A stretch of 64,000 nt of DNA. It comes from Candidatus Wallbacteria bacterium (GTDB lineage Bacteria > Muiribacteriota > UBA6191 > JACPRK01). The DNA lies in NCBI GenBank assembly GCA_016213845.1, contig JACQZN010000135.1, forward strand, positions 19,008 to 83,007, read 5' to 3'. Under the pieces are notes generated by a model. The model did no database searches. It was given only the letters and a program-made list of their open reading frames with translations, and was not told the origin of the DNA. A program made the translations under genes and the position numbers. This document shows, piece after piece, positions 1-7,157 of the stretch; positions within the stretch are counted from its first letter, which is position 1; every line of letters starts with the position of its first letter.

Positions 1-504
1 CTCGGTCTCGAGCCTGTCGATGCGGTCTTCCATGGAGTCGAGCAGCGGCATGTACTGCCGCGCCAGCCCGTCGAAGAGCACGTAGAGCAGGTAGTCCAGC
101 CCGCGCGTGACGGCGTCTTCCAGCCGCTCCCGGTTGGCCAGGAGCTCGTCGATGCTGCCCATCGGAACCTTCCGGTACGTGATGAGGAAGTTCTTCGCCA
201 GAAATGCGTCCACGTCGTAGCTGACCAGGTCCCTGCCGTCGTTGTGAACGATCCAGTGGACGATGCAGTAGATGTAATCCCCGTAGTCCTCCAGCTTGGG
301 GTGGTGCACCTCCTGCACGCAGTCCTCGATCGACAGCGGGTGCAGCCCGAACATGCTGGCCAGGATCTCGTTCTCGAAGTCCGTCGGTTCGCAGAAGTCG
401 ATCCAGGTCCGCCCCCGGGGCTCTTCCAGGAGCCGGCTCAGCTCCTTGATCGATATGTCTTCCCGGAACTTGGCCTCGGGTGACGCCGTGCAGATGCGGA
501 GCAT
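1..504 (-). CDS. CorA-family Mg2+/Co2+ transporter, N-terminal part (runs off the window)
   Basis: The first 168 codons are present; the membrane part and the GMN signature would lie beyond the left edge. The visible part is the cytoplasmic domain: FGLHPLSIEDC at about residues 51-61, then a HHPKLEDYGDYIYCIVH stretch that is the classic CorA block, then a helical region rich in charged residues. The family carries divalent cations through a pentameric inner-membrane channel. The ATG at 504 is the first possible start, because an in-frame TAG lies five codons upstream. There is no clear Shine-Dalgarno; a TAGACT hexamer lies 9 nt before the ATG, so the mRNA may be nearly leaderless. It is divergent from the polyferredoxin gene. 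Substrate within the CorA superfamily is not determinable here. Confidence 0.85.
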   Translation of the reverse strand, partial: MLRICTASPEAKFREDISIKELSRLLEEPRGRTWIDFCEPTDFENEILASMFGLHPLSIEDCVQEVHHPKLEDYGDYIYCIVHWIVHNDGRDLVSYDVDAFLAKNFLITYRKVPMGSIDELLANRERLEDAVTRGLDYLLYVLFDGLARQYMPLLDSMEDRIDRLETE

Positions 505-526
505 GCGCCGACAAGTCTACCAGCCT

Positions 527-555
527 TTGCGACGTGCCGGCCGCTGTGATATCTT
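527..555 (+). promoter_or_regulatory. Candidate sigma-70-type promoter of the polyferredoxin gene
   Basis: TTGCGA (527-532) and TATCTT (550-555) are separated by 17 bp. The expected transcription start, near 562, gives a leader of about 37 nt that includes the GAGGAG Shine-Dalgarno just before the ATG at 599. The 94 bp between this gene and the divergent CorA gene hold nothing else obvious. Confidence 0.5.
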
Positions 556-598
556 GTGATTCGCATCACCGCGCTCGCCCGATTGGCGAAGAGGAGCC

Positions 599-1153
599 AT
601 GGCCTACTTCATCAGAGACACCTGCATCGGTTGCACCGTGTGCGCCCAGAAGTGTCCCGTGGCGTGCATCTCCGGCGAAAAGAAGGACCTCCACACCATC
701 GACCCGGAGGTCTGCATCGACTGCGGCGTCTGCTCGCTCTTCTGCCCCGTGAGCTGCATCGAGGACGGAGAGGGCATTCTCATCAAGGGCCTGAAGCACA
801 AGGAGATTCCGAAGGCCGTCGTCGTCGAGGAAGCCTGCACGGGCTGCGAGGTCTGCATCCCGATCTGCCCCTTCGATTGCATCGAGCTCACCGAGCCGAA
901 GATCGAGGGCATGCCCTCCAGCCGGATCGTCGCCGTCAACGACAAGACCTGCGTCGGCTGCAAGCTCTGCGAGCAGGTCTGCATCAAGGAAGCGATCATC
1001 ATCCCGAAGGTGAAGATTCCGCTGAGCGCCGAAGAGCACGCCAAGCTGCTGGTCCAGGCCAAGAAGTCGCCCCCGCCCCCCAAGCCGGCGCCGGCAGCAG
1101 CACCGCCCGCGGCGCCTGCCGCTCCAGCCGCATCCACGCCGCCGGCGGCCTGA
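599..1153 (+). CDS. Polyferredoxin with four [4Fe-4S] cluster motifs
   Basis: Small 184-residue soluble electron carrier. Four Cx2Cx2Cx3C motifs are visible: Cys 9/12/15/19, 39/42/45/49, 80/83/86/90 and 118/121/124/128. The first three are followed by the usual Pro; the fourth is followed by Ile, and its partner half is less regular. This predicts four [4Fe-4S] clusters in two ferredoxin-like repeats. The last 30 residues are an Ala/Pro tail of unknown role. Start is the ATG with GAGGAG 5 nt upstream. The gene is convergent with a geranylgeranyl-reductase-family flavoprotein only 8 bp away, a plausible electron acceptor (inference from neighbourhood). The redox partner is otherwise unknown. 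Confidence 0.9.
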   Translation: MAYFIRDTCIGCTVCAQKCPVACISGEKKDLHTIDPEVCIDCGVCSLFCPVSCIEDGEGILIKGLKHKEIPKAVVVEEACTGCEVCIPICPFDCIELTEPKIEGMPSSRIVAVNDKTCVGCKLCEQVCIKEAIIIPKVKIPLSAEEHAKLLVQAKKSPPPPKPAPAAAPPAAPAAPAASTPPAA

Positions 1154-1161
1154 CGCCCGGG

Positions 1162-2334
1162 TCATAACAGCCAGCCCAGGATCGGGAAAACGGCTTCCGC
1201 CAGTTTCTGCCGCGTGGCGCCTTGAAGGACGTCTCCGCGCATCACGAGCTCCGCCACCCGAGGGCCCGCCTTCTCGAGTCCCGCCAGCGCCAGGTCCCAG
1301 GCCGCGTCGTCGAAGGTCGCCAGCTTCCGGTTGACGCGGTCCATCAGGGTGAACAGCCCCCGGTACCGACGGCTCCACTCCGACTCGTACTCTCGGAGCC
1401 CCTGCGCCTCGGTCGAGAGGGTTCGGATGGCCTGGCCTGCCACCCGGCCAGCGAGCTCCCCAAGCTCGAGCGCGAATCGGATGCCTTCGCCCGCCGTGGC
1501 CAGCACCTGGCCGGCCGCATCGCCCACGACCAGCAGCCCATCCGCCACGGTCGCCGGGATCGGCCCTTCGCTCGGGATCACACCCCTGTGATACTCGAGC
1601 TCGGCCGCCCCCGAAAGCTCCCGGCTCTCCCGGATCAGCCGCCGCAGATAGGGCGCCGGATCGACCCCCGAATCCGGCGCCAGCAAGCCGACGCCCGCTC
1701 GCACCCGCCCCTGGCCTGCCGGGAAGACCCAGGCGTAGCCCGACGGCGCGACCTGCGTTCCTACGGCCAGGAGCAAGAGCTCTTCATCCCAGTTCGGTGC
1801 GTAGAGCTCGAGCTCCGCGCCGATCCCCGCGCGCCGACCGGGTGAGCCCAGTCCCCGCGCGCGGGCGACGACCGCGGCCACCCCGGTCGCGTCGATGGTC
1901 ACCGGACTTCGCAGAATCCGGGGCCCCTCTGCGCCGGAGACTTCGAGTGAACCGTCGGCCAACGCCGCCACCTTGCTGCGCACGCGAACGGCGGCCCCTG
2001 CGCGGGATGCCTCCATGGCCAGGTGTTGCCAGAGGCCCCGCACATCCAGCACGCAGTTGACCGGAGGATCGTAGGCGAACTCGACGCGGCGGCCCGGGCC
2101 GCTCAGGACCACCCGGCGCGTCGGGTGGCAGAAGTGCGCAGGAACGCCCAGGCGGCGCATGTCCTGGAGCCAGCTCGCGCCGCTGGTCCGCACCGGGATG
2201 CCGATCTCGTTGTTGCGCTCCAGCAGCAGGGTGCGCGCGCCGGATTGAGCGGCGCTTCGAGCCGCACTCAGGCCGGCCGGTCCGGCCCCGACCACGATGA
2301 CGTCGAACTCTTCCCGGCCTGCGGCGGCGGACAT
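1162..2334 (-). CDS. FAD-dependent geranylgeranyl reductase-family oxidoreductase
   Basis: A 390-residue flavoprotein. An N-terminal Rossmann FAD motif (VVGAGPAGLSAA, about residues 12-23) is followed by a Glu-ended beta strand. A second FAD motif, GLLVVGDAAGQVLATAGEGI, lies in the last third. This is the pattern of the GGR/digeranylgeranyl-glycerophospholipid reductase and para-hydroxybenzoate-hydroxylase fold family, which saturates isoprenoid chains of lipids, quinones or chlorins, often with ferredoxin as donor. The open frame extends 54 codons upstream, but the ATG at 2334 directly precedes the conserved domain. It has no Shine-Dalgarno and a TAGGAT hexamer 8 nt upstream. The exact substrate cannot be read from sequence. 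Confidence 0.8.
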   Translation of the reverse strand: MSAAAGREEFDVIVVGAGPAGLSAARSAAQSGARTLLLERNNEIGIPVRTSGASWLQDMRRLGVPAHFCHPTRRVVLSGPGRRVEFAYDPPVNCVLDVRGLWQHLAMEASRAGAAVRVRSKVAALADGSLEVSGAEGPRILRSPVTIDATGVAAVVARARGLGSPGRRAGIGAELELYAPNWDEELLLLAVGTQVAPSGYAWVFPAGQGRVRAGVGLLAPDSGVDPAPYLRRLIRESRELSGAAELEYHRGVIPSEGPIPATVADGLLVVGDAAGQVLATAGEGIRFALELGELAGRVAGQAIRTLSTEAQGLREYESEWSRRYRGLFTLMDRVNRKLATFDDAAWDLALAGLEKAGPRVAELVMRGDVLQGATRQKLAEAVFPILGWLL

Positions 2335-2342
2335 GCCCTGCC

Positions 2343-2348
2343 ATCCTA
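2343..2348 (-). promoter_or_regulatory. Candidate -10 element of a leaderless flavoprotein transcript
   Basis: On the minus strand TAGGAT ends 8 nt before the ATG at 2334. No separate ribosome binding site is visible, and the spacing would put the mRNA start at or next to the start codon. See the finding on leaderless starts. Confidence 0.3.
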
Positions 2349-2434
2349 TCAGGCGTAGGGGGGAGCGGGCGCATCCGGCCCAGGCGGCTTGCCATCCGGG
2401 GGGGGGCGTCGCAAGGAGAAAGGGAGATCCGCTC

Positions 2435-2773
2435 ATGAACATCTCGTCGCGCGCTTCGGGCTCGGTCCAGGTCGTCACGGTCGGTGAGGACGTCACTCAG
2501 GAGACGGTCCGGGACTTCACGACCTTTCTCGACCGCCTCGTCGATGGGGGCACGGCCGCAGTCGTGTTGGATCTCGCGCGAGTGCTCTACCTGACATCGC
2601 GCGGGCTGGGCGCGATCATCAGCACTTACACGGTGCTTCGAAAGCGCGGGGGAAACCTCGTCCTGATGCAGTGCCAGCCTGAGGTTCGGCGGCTGTTGGA
2701 GCTAACGCGGCTGGAGCGGATCCTGGAGGTTGCGCAGTCGGAAGCCGAGGCGCTTGCGAAGCTGGCGCGATGA
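2435..2773 (+). CDS. STAS-domain protein (anti-sigma factor antagonist-like)
   Basis: A 112-residue single-domain protein. Beta strand VVLDLA, then a loop LYLTSRGLGAIIS holding the Thr/Ser equivalent to the SpoIIAA phosphorylation site, then an amphipathic helix and a C-terminal helix ending LAKLAR. In the family this domain binds an anti-sigma kinase or a phosphatase and switches by Ser/Thr phosphorylation. No RsbW-like kinase is adjacent; a related STAS protein is encoded at 6798. The start is the ATG at 2435, with AAGGAGAAAGGGAG upstream. A longer upstream frame looks like non-coding sequence opposite the flavoprotein gene. Confidence 0.8.
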   Translation: MNISSRASGSVQVVTVGEDVTQETVRDFTTFLDRLVDGGTAAVVLDLARVLYLTSRGLGAIISTYTVLRKRGGNLVLMQCQPEVRRLLELTRLERILEVAQSEAEALAKLAR

Positions 2774-2797
2774 CGTGCGCCGGCCGATTTCTGTCGA

Positions 2798-2803
2798 TAT
2801 ATT
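2798..2803 (+). promoter_or_regulatory. Candidate -10 element of a leaderless transcript
   Basis: TATATT ends 7 nt before the ATG at 2811, which lacks a Shine-Dalgarno. The same geometry recurs at other starts in the window. The -35 side is not convincing. Confidence 0.3.
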
Positions 2804-2810
2804 GACCGCA

Positions 2811-3095
2811 ATGGATCTCCACCGCCCCAACTTCCTGGCCCAGCCGGCGTCGAGCACGCCCGCGTCCGAGGCCCTCTCGCTGGCATGCGACTTGCTGCTT
2901 CGTGGTCGGATGCCCCTGAGGACTCGAGAGGCCACGGAGGAGTGGAGTATGAAGACCATCGAGGTCGTCATCGGCGACCGCATCACCCTGGAGATCCTGC
3001 CCGACGAGCTGGAGCCCGCTTCCGAAGCCGACGACGAGCCGGCCGGCACGCGCGTCACGATCGTCGATCTGGTGCCGGACATCTACGAACGCTGA
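2811..3095 (+). CDS. Small hypothetical protein
   Basis: A 94-residue protein with no family I recognise. The C-terminal half is acidic (ILPDELEPASEADDEPAG) and ends in a strand-rich VTIVDLVPDIYER. Two starts are possible. The ATG at 2811 has high third-position GC after it and a TATATT hexamer 7 nt before it. The ATG at 2949 (48 residues) has a textbook GGAGGAG about 6 nt upstream. Either could be used; both might. It follows the STAS gene by 37 bp and is convergent with the spermidine-synthase-like gene. No function is proposed. Confidence 0.5.
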   Translation: MDLHRPNFLAQPASSTPASEALSLACDLLLRGRMPLRTREATEEWSMKTIEVVIGDRITLEILPDELEPASEADDEPAGTRVTIVDLVPDIYER

Positions 3096-3152
3096 GTTTC
3101 AGCGCGGAGCGGCCCGCTGTTCCGAAATGAAACGGCGCGGACGCCACACACC

Positions 3153-6107
3153 TCAGCGGTAGCCCAGGAACTCCAGCATCCGAAGCCCTTCGCGAGCGCT
3201 CGGCAGCGTGGAATCCAGAGCCAGCGCCCGCTGCCACCGGTCGAGCGCCTGCGGGTAGCTCTCCTGCTTCATGTAGGCAAGCCCCAGGTTTCCCAGAGCC
3301 CGGGCATCGCTCGGATCCAGAACAAGCAGCCGCTCGTAGGCTTCAATCGCCTCCTCGAGATGGCCGCCCAGGTAGGCCGATAGGGCGAGGTTGCGCAACG
3401 CGGCGACGTGGCGCGGCTCGCGTGCCAGCACACCGCGGTACTCTCGAGCGGCCCCCTCGTGGTCTCCGAGCCTCTCCAGGCTGACTCCCAGGTCATTGCG
3501 CGCGTTCGTGTCGTCGGGGGCAACTTCGAGCACCTGGCGAAAGGCGCTCACGGCGGCCCTGAAGTCCTCCCGCTCTCGGGCCCGCCGGGCGACTTCGGTC
3601 CGGATGGAGAGCAGAAGCTCGAGCGCGGAAGCGTCTTCGGGAAACTCGAGCAGGACCTCGACGAGCACGCGATCGGCAGGCTCGAGCTGGCCCTTGGCCG
3701 CAAGCGCCCGCGCGCCCAGCCGGGCCCTTCGGGCCTGCGGCAGCCGAGTCAACCGCGCGGCCTCCTGCGGGGAGCGCGTCCCCAGCACGATCTCGGCACC
3801 TTCGCGTAGCGGCTCAAGCCGCTCCAGCAGCTCGGTGCCCGTGTCGTTGTAGAGCGCGAGCGGCGCCGTGAACTCGAGCAGCCCTCGGTCCGCTGTCTGA
3901 ACGGGCGCTCCGGCGGCGAATCGTCGCAGCGCCGCCGGTCCCATCACAAACCTGCGCGCCAGGTCGTTACCGCTCTTGATGCCGGCCTTGGCGACACTGG
4001 CGGCGATCCCGCCGGACGCAAAGACCCGCTCTGCGCCGGCCAGCGTCATCGGCGCGCCGTCGCGGCTCGCAACCAACAGGTAGTCCACGCCCTCGATGGC
4101 CTCCCAGAGGCTAGCCTCCGGGAAGACCTCCAGGAAGGTCCTGACCACGCTCCTGAAGTCGTCGGGTGAAAGGTAGTAGGCCTGGAGCCACTGGCAGACG
4201 ATGCCGCTGGGATTGAGACGTTCCCGGCATGCTCGGAAGTGCTCCACCGTGAACATCCCGGCCATCCCGGCGACCCACGGGTTGGACGGCTCCATGCACA
4301 GCACGTCGTAACGGCTGGACGAGAGTCGCATGTGAGTCAGCGCGTCCGAGATCGAAAGCGAGAGCCGCGGGTCATCGAGCCGGGCGCCGCTGGCGGGCGC
4401 GAACCACTTCGAGGCCTCCACGACCTCCGGCAGGAGCTCCAGACATTCGATGCTCCGCACGTCGTGCGTCTGGAGCGCACCCAGCGTGACGCCGCTGCCC
4501 AGCCCCACCAGGAGCACGCTGGGCCGGGCGGGCGCGAAGCTCATCGGCAAGTGGCCCAGCAGAAGCTGGGTCGCCATGTCGAGGCTGGTCGAAGCGTCCA
4601 CCTTTCCGTTGATGGCGAGGGATCGGAAGCCGGCGCGGTCCTCGCGAACGGTCACCGTGGCCAGCGCTCCCTCCTTGTGGAAGAGCACCCGGTCGAACGT
4701 CTCCAGGAGTTGCGCGACGGACTTGCCGGCCCGAGCCGCCGCGCCTCGGTAAATGCCAGCGTAGAGGAACGGGCCGCTGGAGAGCACGGAGCTCTCCCAG
4801 GACGGGAGCACGAGCAGCACAGCCAGCGCCGGCAGCGCCGCCAGGGTCGCAGCGCGGCGTGTCGACTGCGACTGCAGGCGTCGGGCAGAGAGCAGGGCGG
4901 CGACGATGAAAGTGGCCGCTGCGGCCACCAACGTCGTGCGCATTCCGAACGTCGGAATGATGGCCAGTCCGGCGGCGAACGTTCCCGCGATCGAGCCGAA
5001 GGTGCTGGCCGCATAGATCTCGCCGGCAGCGGCAGCGGGCACCAGCTTGCACGCCAGCGGCATCCCGGCACCCATGACGAACGCCGGCCCAAGCAGCACC
5101 AGGCAGAGCACCAGGCCCTGGCCGGCCAGCAGGGCCAGGAACGAGTACGGCGAGAGCGCCGTCACGACTGGCACCATCCAGGCCGGCAGCAGGCCCAGCA
5201 CCGGCGCGACCGCCGCCAATCCCGCAGCCGCCAGGACGCCCATCGTGGCCAGCCCCAGCCAGCCATCCCTTGGCCCGAACCGAGCGAAGAAGGCGCCCCC
5301 CGCGGCAAGCCCCCCGATGAAGACGGCCAGAACCAGCGTCAGTGAGTAGACCGAAGAGCCTAGCGCCAGGGCCAGCACGCGCTCGCAGGCCAGCTCGGCG
5401 GCCATGGTCGCTGCTCCCCAAAGCGCGACCGCCAAGAGCAGCCGGCGATCCGCCCGTACCCCGTAGGCGCCACGAGCCATCGCCGGCCCGCACTCGGCCC
5501 AGGGAGCCCGGCGCGTAGCAAGGAGGATCGCCAGCGTCCCCAGGCCCAGGTCCACGAGCGACGCGGCGGCCAGGAGCCAGGCGCCTCCCGCAGCCGGCAG
5601 CAAGAGGAGACCGCCAACGAGACACCCGGCCACGGCCCCCGCCGTGTTGACCGCATAGAGGAACCCCGCACTGGCCTCGGCTTCCAGGGCCAGCAGAGGG
5701 AAGGAGGCACCCATGAGAGCCGTCGGCGGCCCCGTCAATGCCAGTACGGCGGCGGCCTGAAGCATGATCCGGGCGGTCGGGCTCCAATCTCCCGCAGCGT
5801 GTGCTGCTGCAAACACGGGCTGGAGCCATCCCAGGAGGACCGGCGTCGCCAATCCCCATGCGCCGATCCCGAGCTCGCAGAGGCCATAGGCCGAGAGCGG
5901 CCGTATCCGCGCTCGACGTGCCAGCACGGCCCCACAAGCCAGCCCCCCCATGAAACAGCCGATGACCAGCGCGTTGGTGAGCGAACCTGCGCCGATCCAC
6001 GGCACCAGAAGCCGGCTCCAGAGCAGCTCGAAGACGAGCCCCGTGGCGCCGGACACGAGGAACATCGCCGTCACGGCGACCGATGAGGACGGGGCGGACA
6101 ATCTCAT
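3153..6107 (-). CDS. Membrane-bound spermidine synthase-like protein with C-terminal TPR repeats
   Basis: A 984-residue fusion. The N-terminal ~460 residues are about 12-14 hydrophobic segments (MFLVSGATGLVFELLWSRLL at the start). A SpeE-like Rossmann domain follows with VLLVGLGSGVTLGAL (SAM loop), the acidic ECLELLPEV strand and MEPSNPWVAGMAGMFT. The last ~200 residues are TPR motifs (for example NDLGVSLERLGDHEGAAREYR and LGNLGLAYMKQESYPQALDRW). Fused-membrane spermidine synthase-like proteins are common in deltaproteobacteria and planctomycetes, and their aminopropyl-transferase activity is unproven. The ATG at 6107 was chosen because GGAG lies 8 nt upstream; an in-frame GTG at 6116 is the alternative. 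Confidence 0.8.
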   Translation of the reverse strand: MRLSAPSSSVAVTAMFLVSGATGLVFELLWSRLLVPWIGAGSLTNALVIGCFMGGLACGAVLARRARIRPLSAYGLCELGIGAWGLATPVLLGWLQPVFAAAHAAGDWSPTARIMLQAAAVLALTGPPTALMGASFPLLALEAEASAGFLYAVNTAGAVAGCLVGGLLLLPAAGGAWLLAAASLVDLGLGTLAILLATRRAPWAECGPAMARGAYGVRADRRLLLAVALWGAATMAAELACERVLALALGSSVYSLTLVLAVFIGGLAAGGAFFARFGPRDGWLGLATMGVLAAAGLAAVAPVLGLLPAWMVPVVTALSPYSFLALLAGQGLVLCLVLLGPAFVMGAGMPLACKLVPAAAAGEIYAASTFGSIAGTFAAGLAIIPTFGMRTTLVAAAATFIVAALLSARRLQSQSTRRAATLAALPALAVLLVLPSWESSVLSSGPFLYAGIYRGAAARAGKSVAQLLETFDRVLFHKEGALATVTVREDRAGFRSLAINGKVDASTSLDMATQLLLGHLPMSFAPARPSVLLVGLGSGVTLGALQTHDVRSIECLELLPEVVEASKWFAPASGARLDDPRLSLSISDALTHMRLSSSRYDVLCMEPSNPWVAGMAGMFTVEHFRACRERLNPSGIVCQWLQAYYLSPDDFRSVVRTFLEVFPEASLWEAIEGVDYLLVASRDGAPMTLAGAERVFASGGIAASVAKAGIKSGNDLARRFVMGPAALRRFAAGAPVQTADRGLLEFTAPLALYNDTGTELLERLEPLREGAEIVLGTRSPQEAARLTRLPQARRARLGARALAAKGQLEPADRVLVEVLLEFPEDASALELLLSIRTEVARRAREREDFRAAVSAFRQVLEVAPDDTNARNDLGVSLERLGDHEGAAREYRGVLAREPRHVAALRNLALSAYLGGHLEEAIEAYERLLVLDPSDARALGNLGLAYMKQESYPQALDRWQRALALDSTLPSAREGLRMLEFLGYR

Positions 6108-6260
6108 CTCGAGCACTCCATGCAGGAGTCGGCCGGCTGGCCGGGCTCCGTATCTTCCGCCATCGGCATCGGCGCCCGGTCCATCCAGCGTTCGCGGTCA
6201 ATTGCTTGTCAGGGCGCGCCCGTGCGCCGACCGAAGGCGTATGATGAGCTCGGGAGGAAC

Positions 6261-6698
6261 ATGATGAAGCTATCCAAGACCGCCAGGAACGCCCTGACCC
6301 TGCTTGCGCTTGCTCTGTTTTCCGGAGGGCTCTGGGCGTTTCGCGATAGCCTGCCGCTCAGCGCGCTCTCCAGCGCCGCCGCCGAAAGCGCCGCCATCCA
6401 GGGCCTGGTCGGCAAGGCGACCAGGGTCCAACAGACAGTCGAGAAGTCGCTGGCCGAGCTCGAGGACCGAAGCGATGCCGATGAAGCCGCCGTGACCGAG
6501 CTCGAAGAGAAGCTGGCCGGCGCCCGCAAGGACCTGAAGCTGGCGTTCAACATGATGAATGCGTATGGCGCACCGACCGACGTGCAGGGCTTCTACTACG
6601 CGCGCACGAGCCAGCAGTCGGAGCTGGAGCGCCGAGTGGCCGAACAGCGCGCCAAGGTCGGCGGCGAGGCGGCCACGACCGCGGACGCCGATCAGTAG
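6261..6698 (+). CDS. Membrane-anchored coiled-coil protein, hypothetical
   Basis: 145 residues. A basic N-terminus is followed by one hydrophobic segment (NALTLLALALFSGGLWAF, about residues 10-27), either an uncleaved anchor or a signal peptide. A Glu/Ala/Lys-rich helix (about 45-95) is predicted to be a coiled coil, then a Gly/Tyr turn (DVQGFYYAR) and a second charged helix. The start has GGGAGGAAC directly upstream. It is divergent from the spermidine-synthase-like gene. I recognise no family. Confidence 0.65.
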   Translation: MMKLSKTARNALTLLALALFSGGLWAFRDSLPLSALSSAAAESAAIQGLVGKATRVQQTVEKSLAELEDRSDADEAAVTELEEKLAGARKDLKLAFNMMNAYGAPTDVQGFYYARTSQQSELERRVAEQRAKVGGEAATTADADQ

Positions 6699-6741
6699 CC
6701 AGCCTCCCCGGGGATTTTCTCCAGGGAAAAAGGCGGCATCC

Positions 6742-6770
6742 TTGCAACCCCTCCCTCAGCGTGGTATTGT
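6742..6770 (+). promoter_or_regulatory. Candidate sigma-70-type promoter of the STAS/hybrid-kinase operon
   Basis: TTGCAA (6742-6747) and TATTGT (6765-6770) are 17 bp apart. The predicted start near 6777 leaves about 20 nt to the GTG at 6798, including a GGAGGG sequence. Confidence 0.5.
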
Positions 6771-6797
6771 CTGCGTCTTCCCGGAGGGTGCGGAACA

Positions 6798-7157
6798 GTG
6801 GACGATCACGGCGCGCTTTGCAGCCTGCAATCCCGAGACGATGTGGCGTTCGTCCGCATCTCGGGTGACATCTACCTCGATAACCACGAGGAGTTCGACG
6901 CCTTCCTCTCCGAGAGTGTCTCCCCGCGCTTCACGAAAGTGGTGCTGGACGCCACTCACGTGAAGACCATCTGCAGTGCGGCGCTGGGAGCGATCGTCAA
7001 GGCGCACAAGCGAGCGCGGGAGGCCGGGGGCGAGGTCGTCTTCGTGAACGTACAGCGCAAGGTGCAGACGCTGCTGGAGATCACGCGCCTGGCGAGCGTC
7101 CTGAAGCTCCTCGACACCGACCAGGCCGCCTTCGACTACCTGAGCTCGTTGCCATGA
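6798..7157 (+). CDS. STAS-domain protein
   Basis: 119 residues with the STAS fold: VAFVRISGDIYL strand, VVLDATHV strand, then the loop TICSAALGAIV with the candidate phospho-Ser, and the helix RKVQTLLEITRLASVLKLL. It is a paralogue of the protein at 2435; both share the block R-x-V-x-x-LLE-x-TRL near the C-terminus. Its stop overlaps the start of the next gene (ATGA), so it is translationally coupled to a membrane histidine kinase. The two probably act in one signalling path, for example as a partner-switch input or output. GTG start. Confidence 0.8.
   Translation: MDDHGALCSLQSRDDVAFVRISGDIYLDNHEEFDAFLSESVSPRFTKVVLDATHVKTICSAALGAIVKAHKRAREAGGEVVFVNVQRKVQTLLEITRLASVLKLLDTDQAAFDYLSSLP

Noticed and set aside
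4372..6201. A 609-codon open frame on the same strand as the spermidine-synthase-like gene, in another frame
   Set aside because: It is fully inside a clearly coding gene, and the composition is Arg/Gly/Pro shadow sequence.
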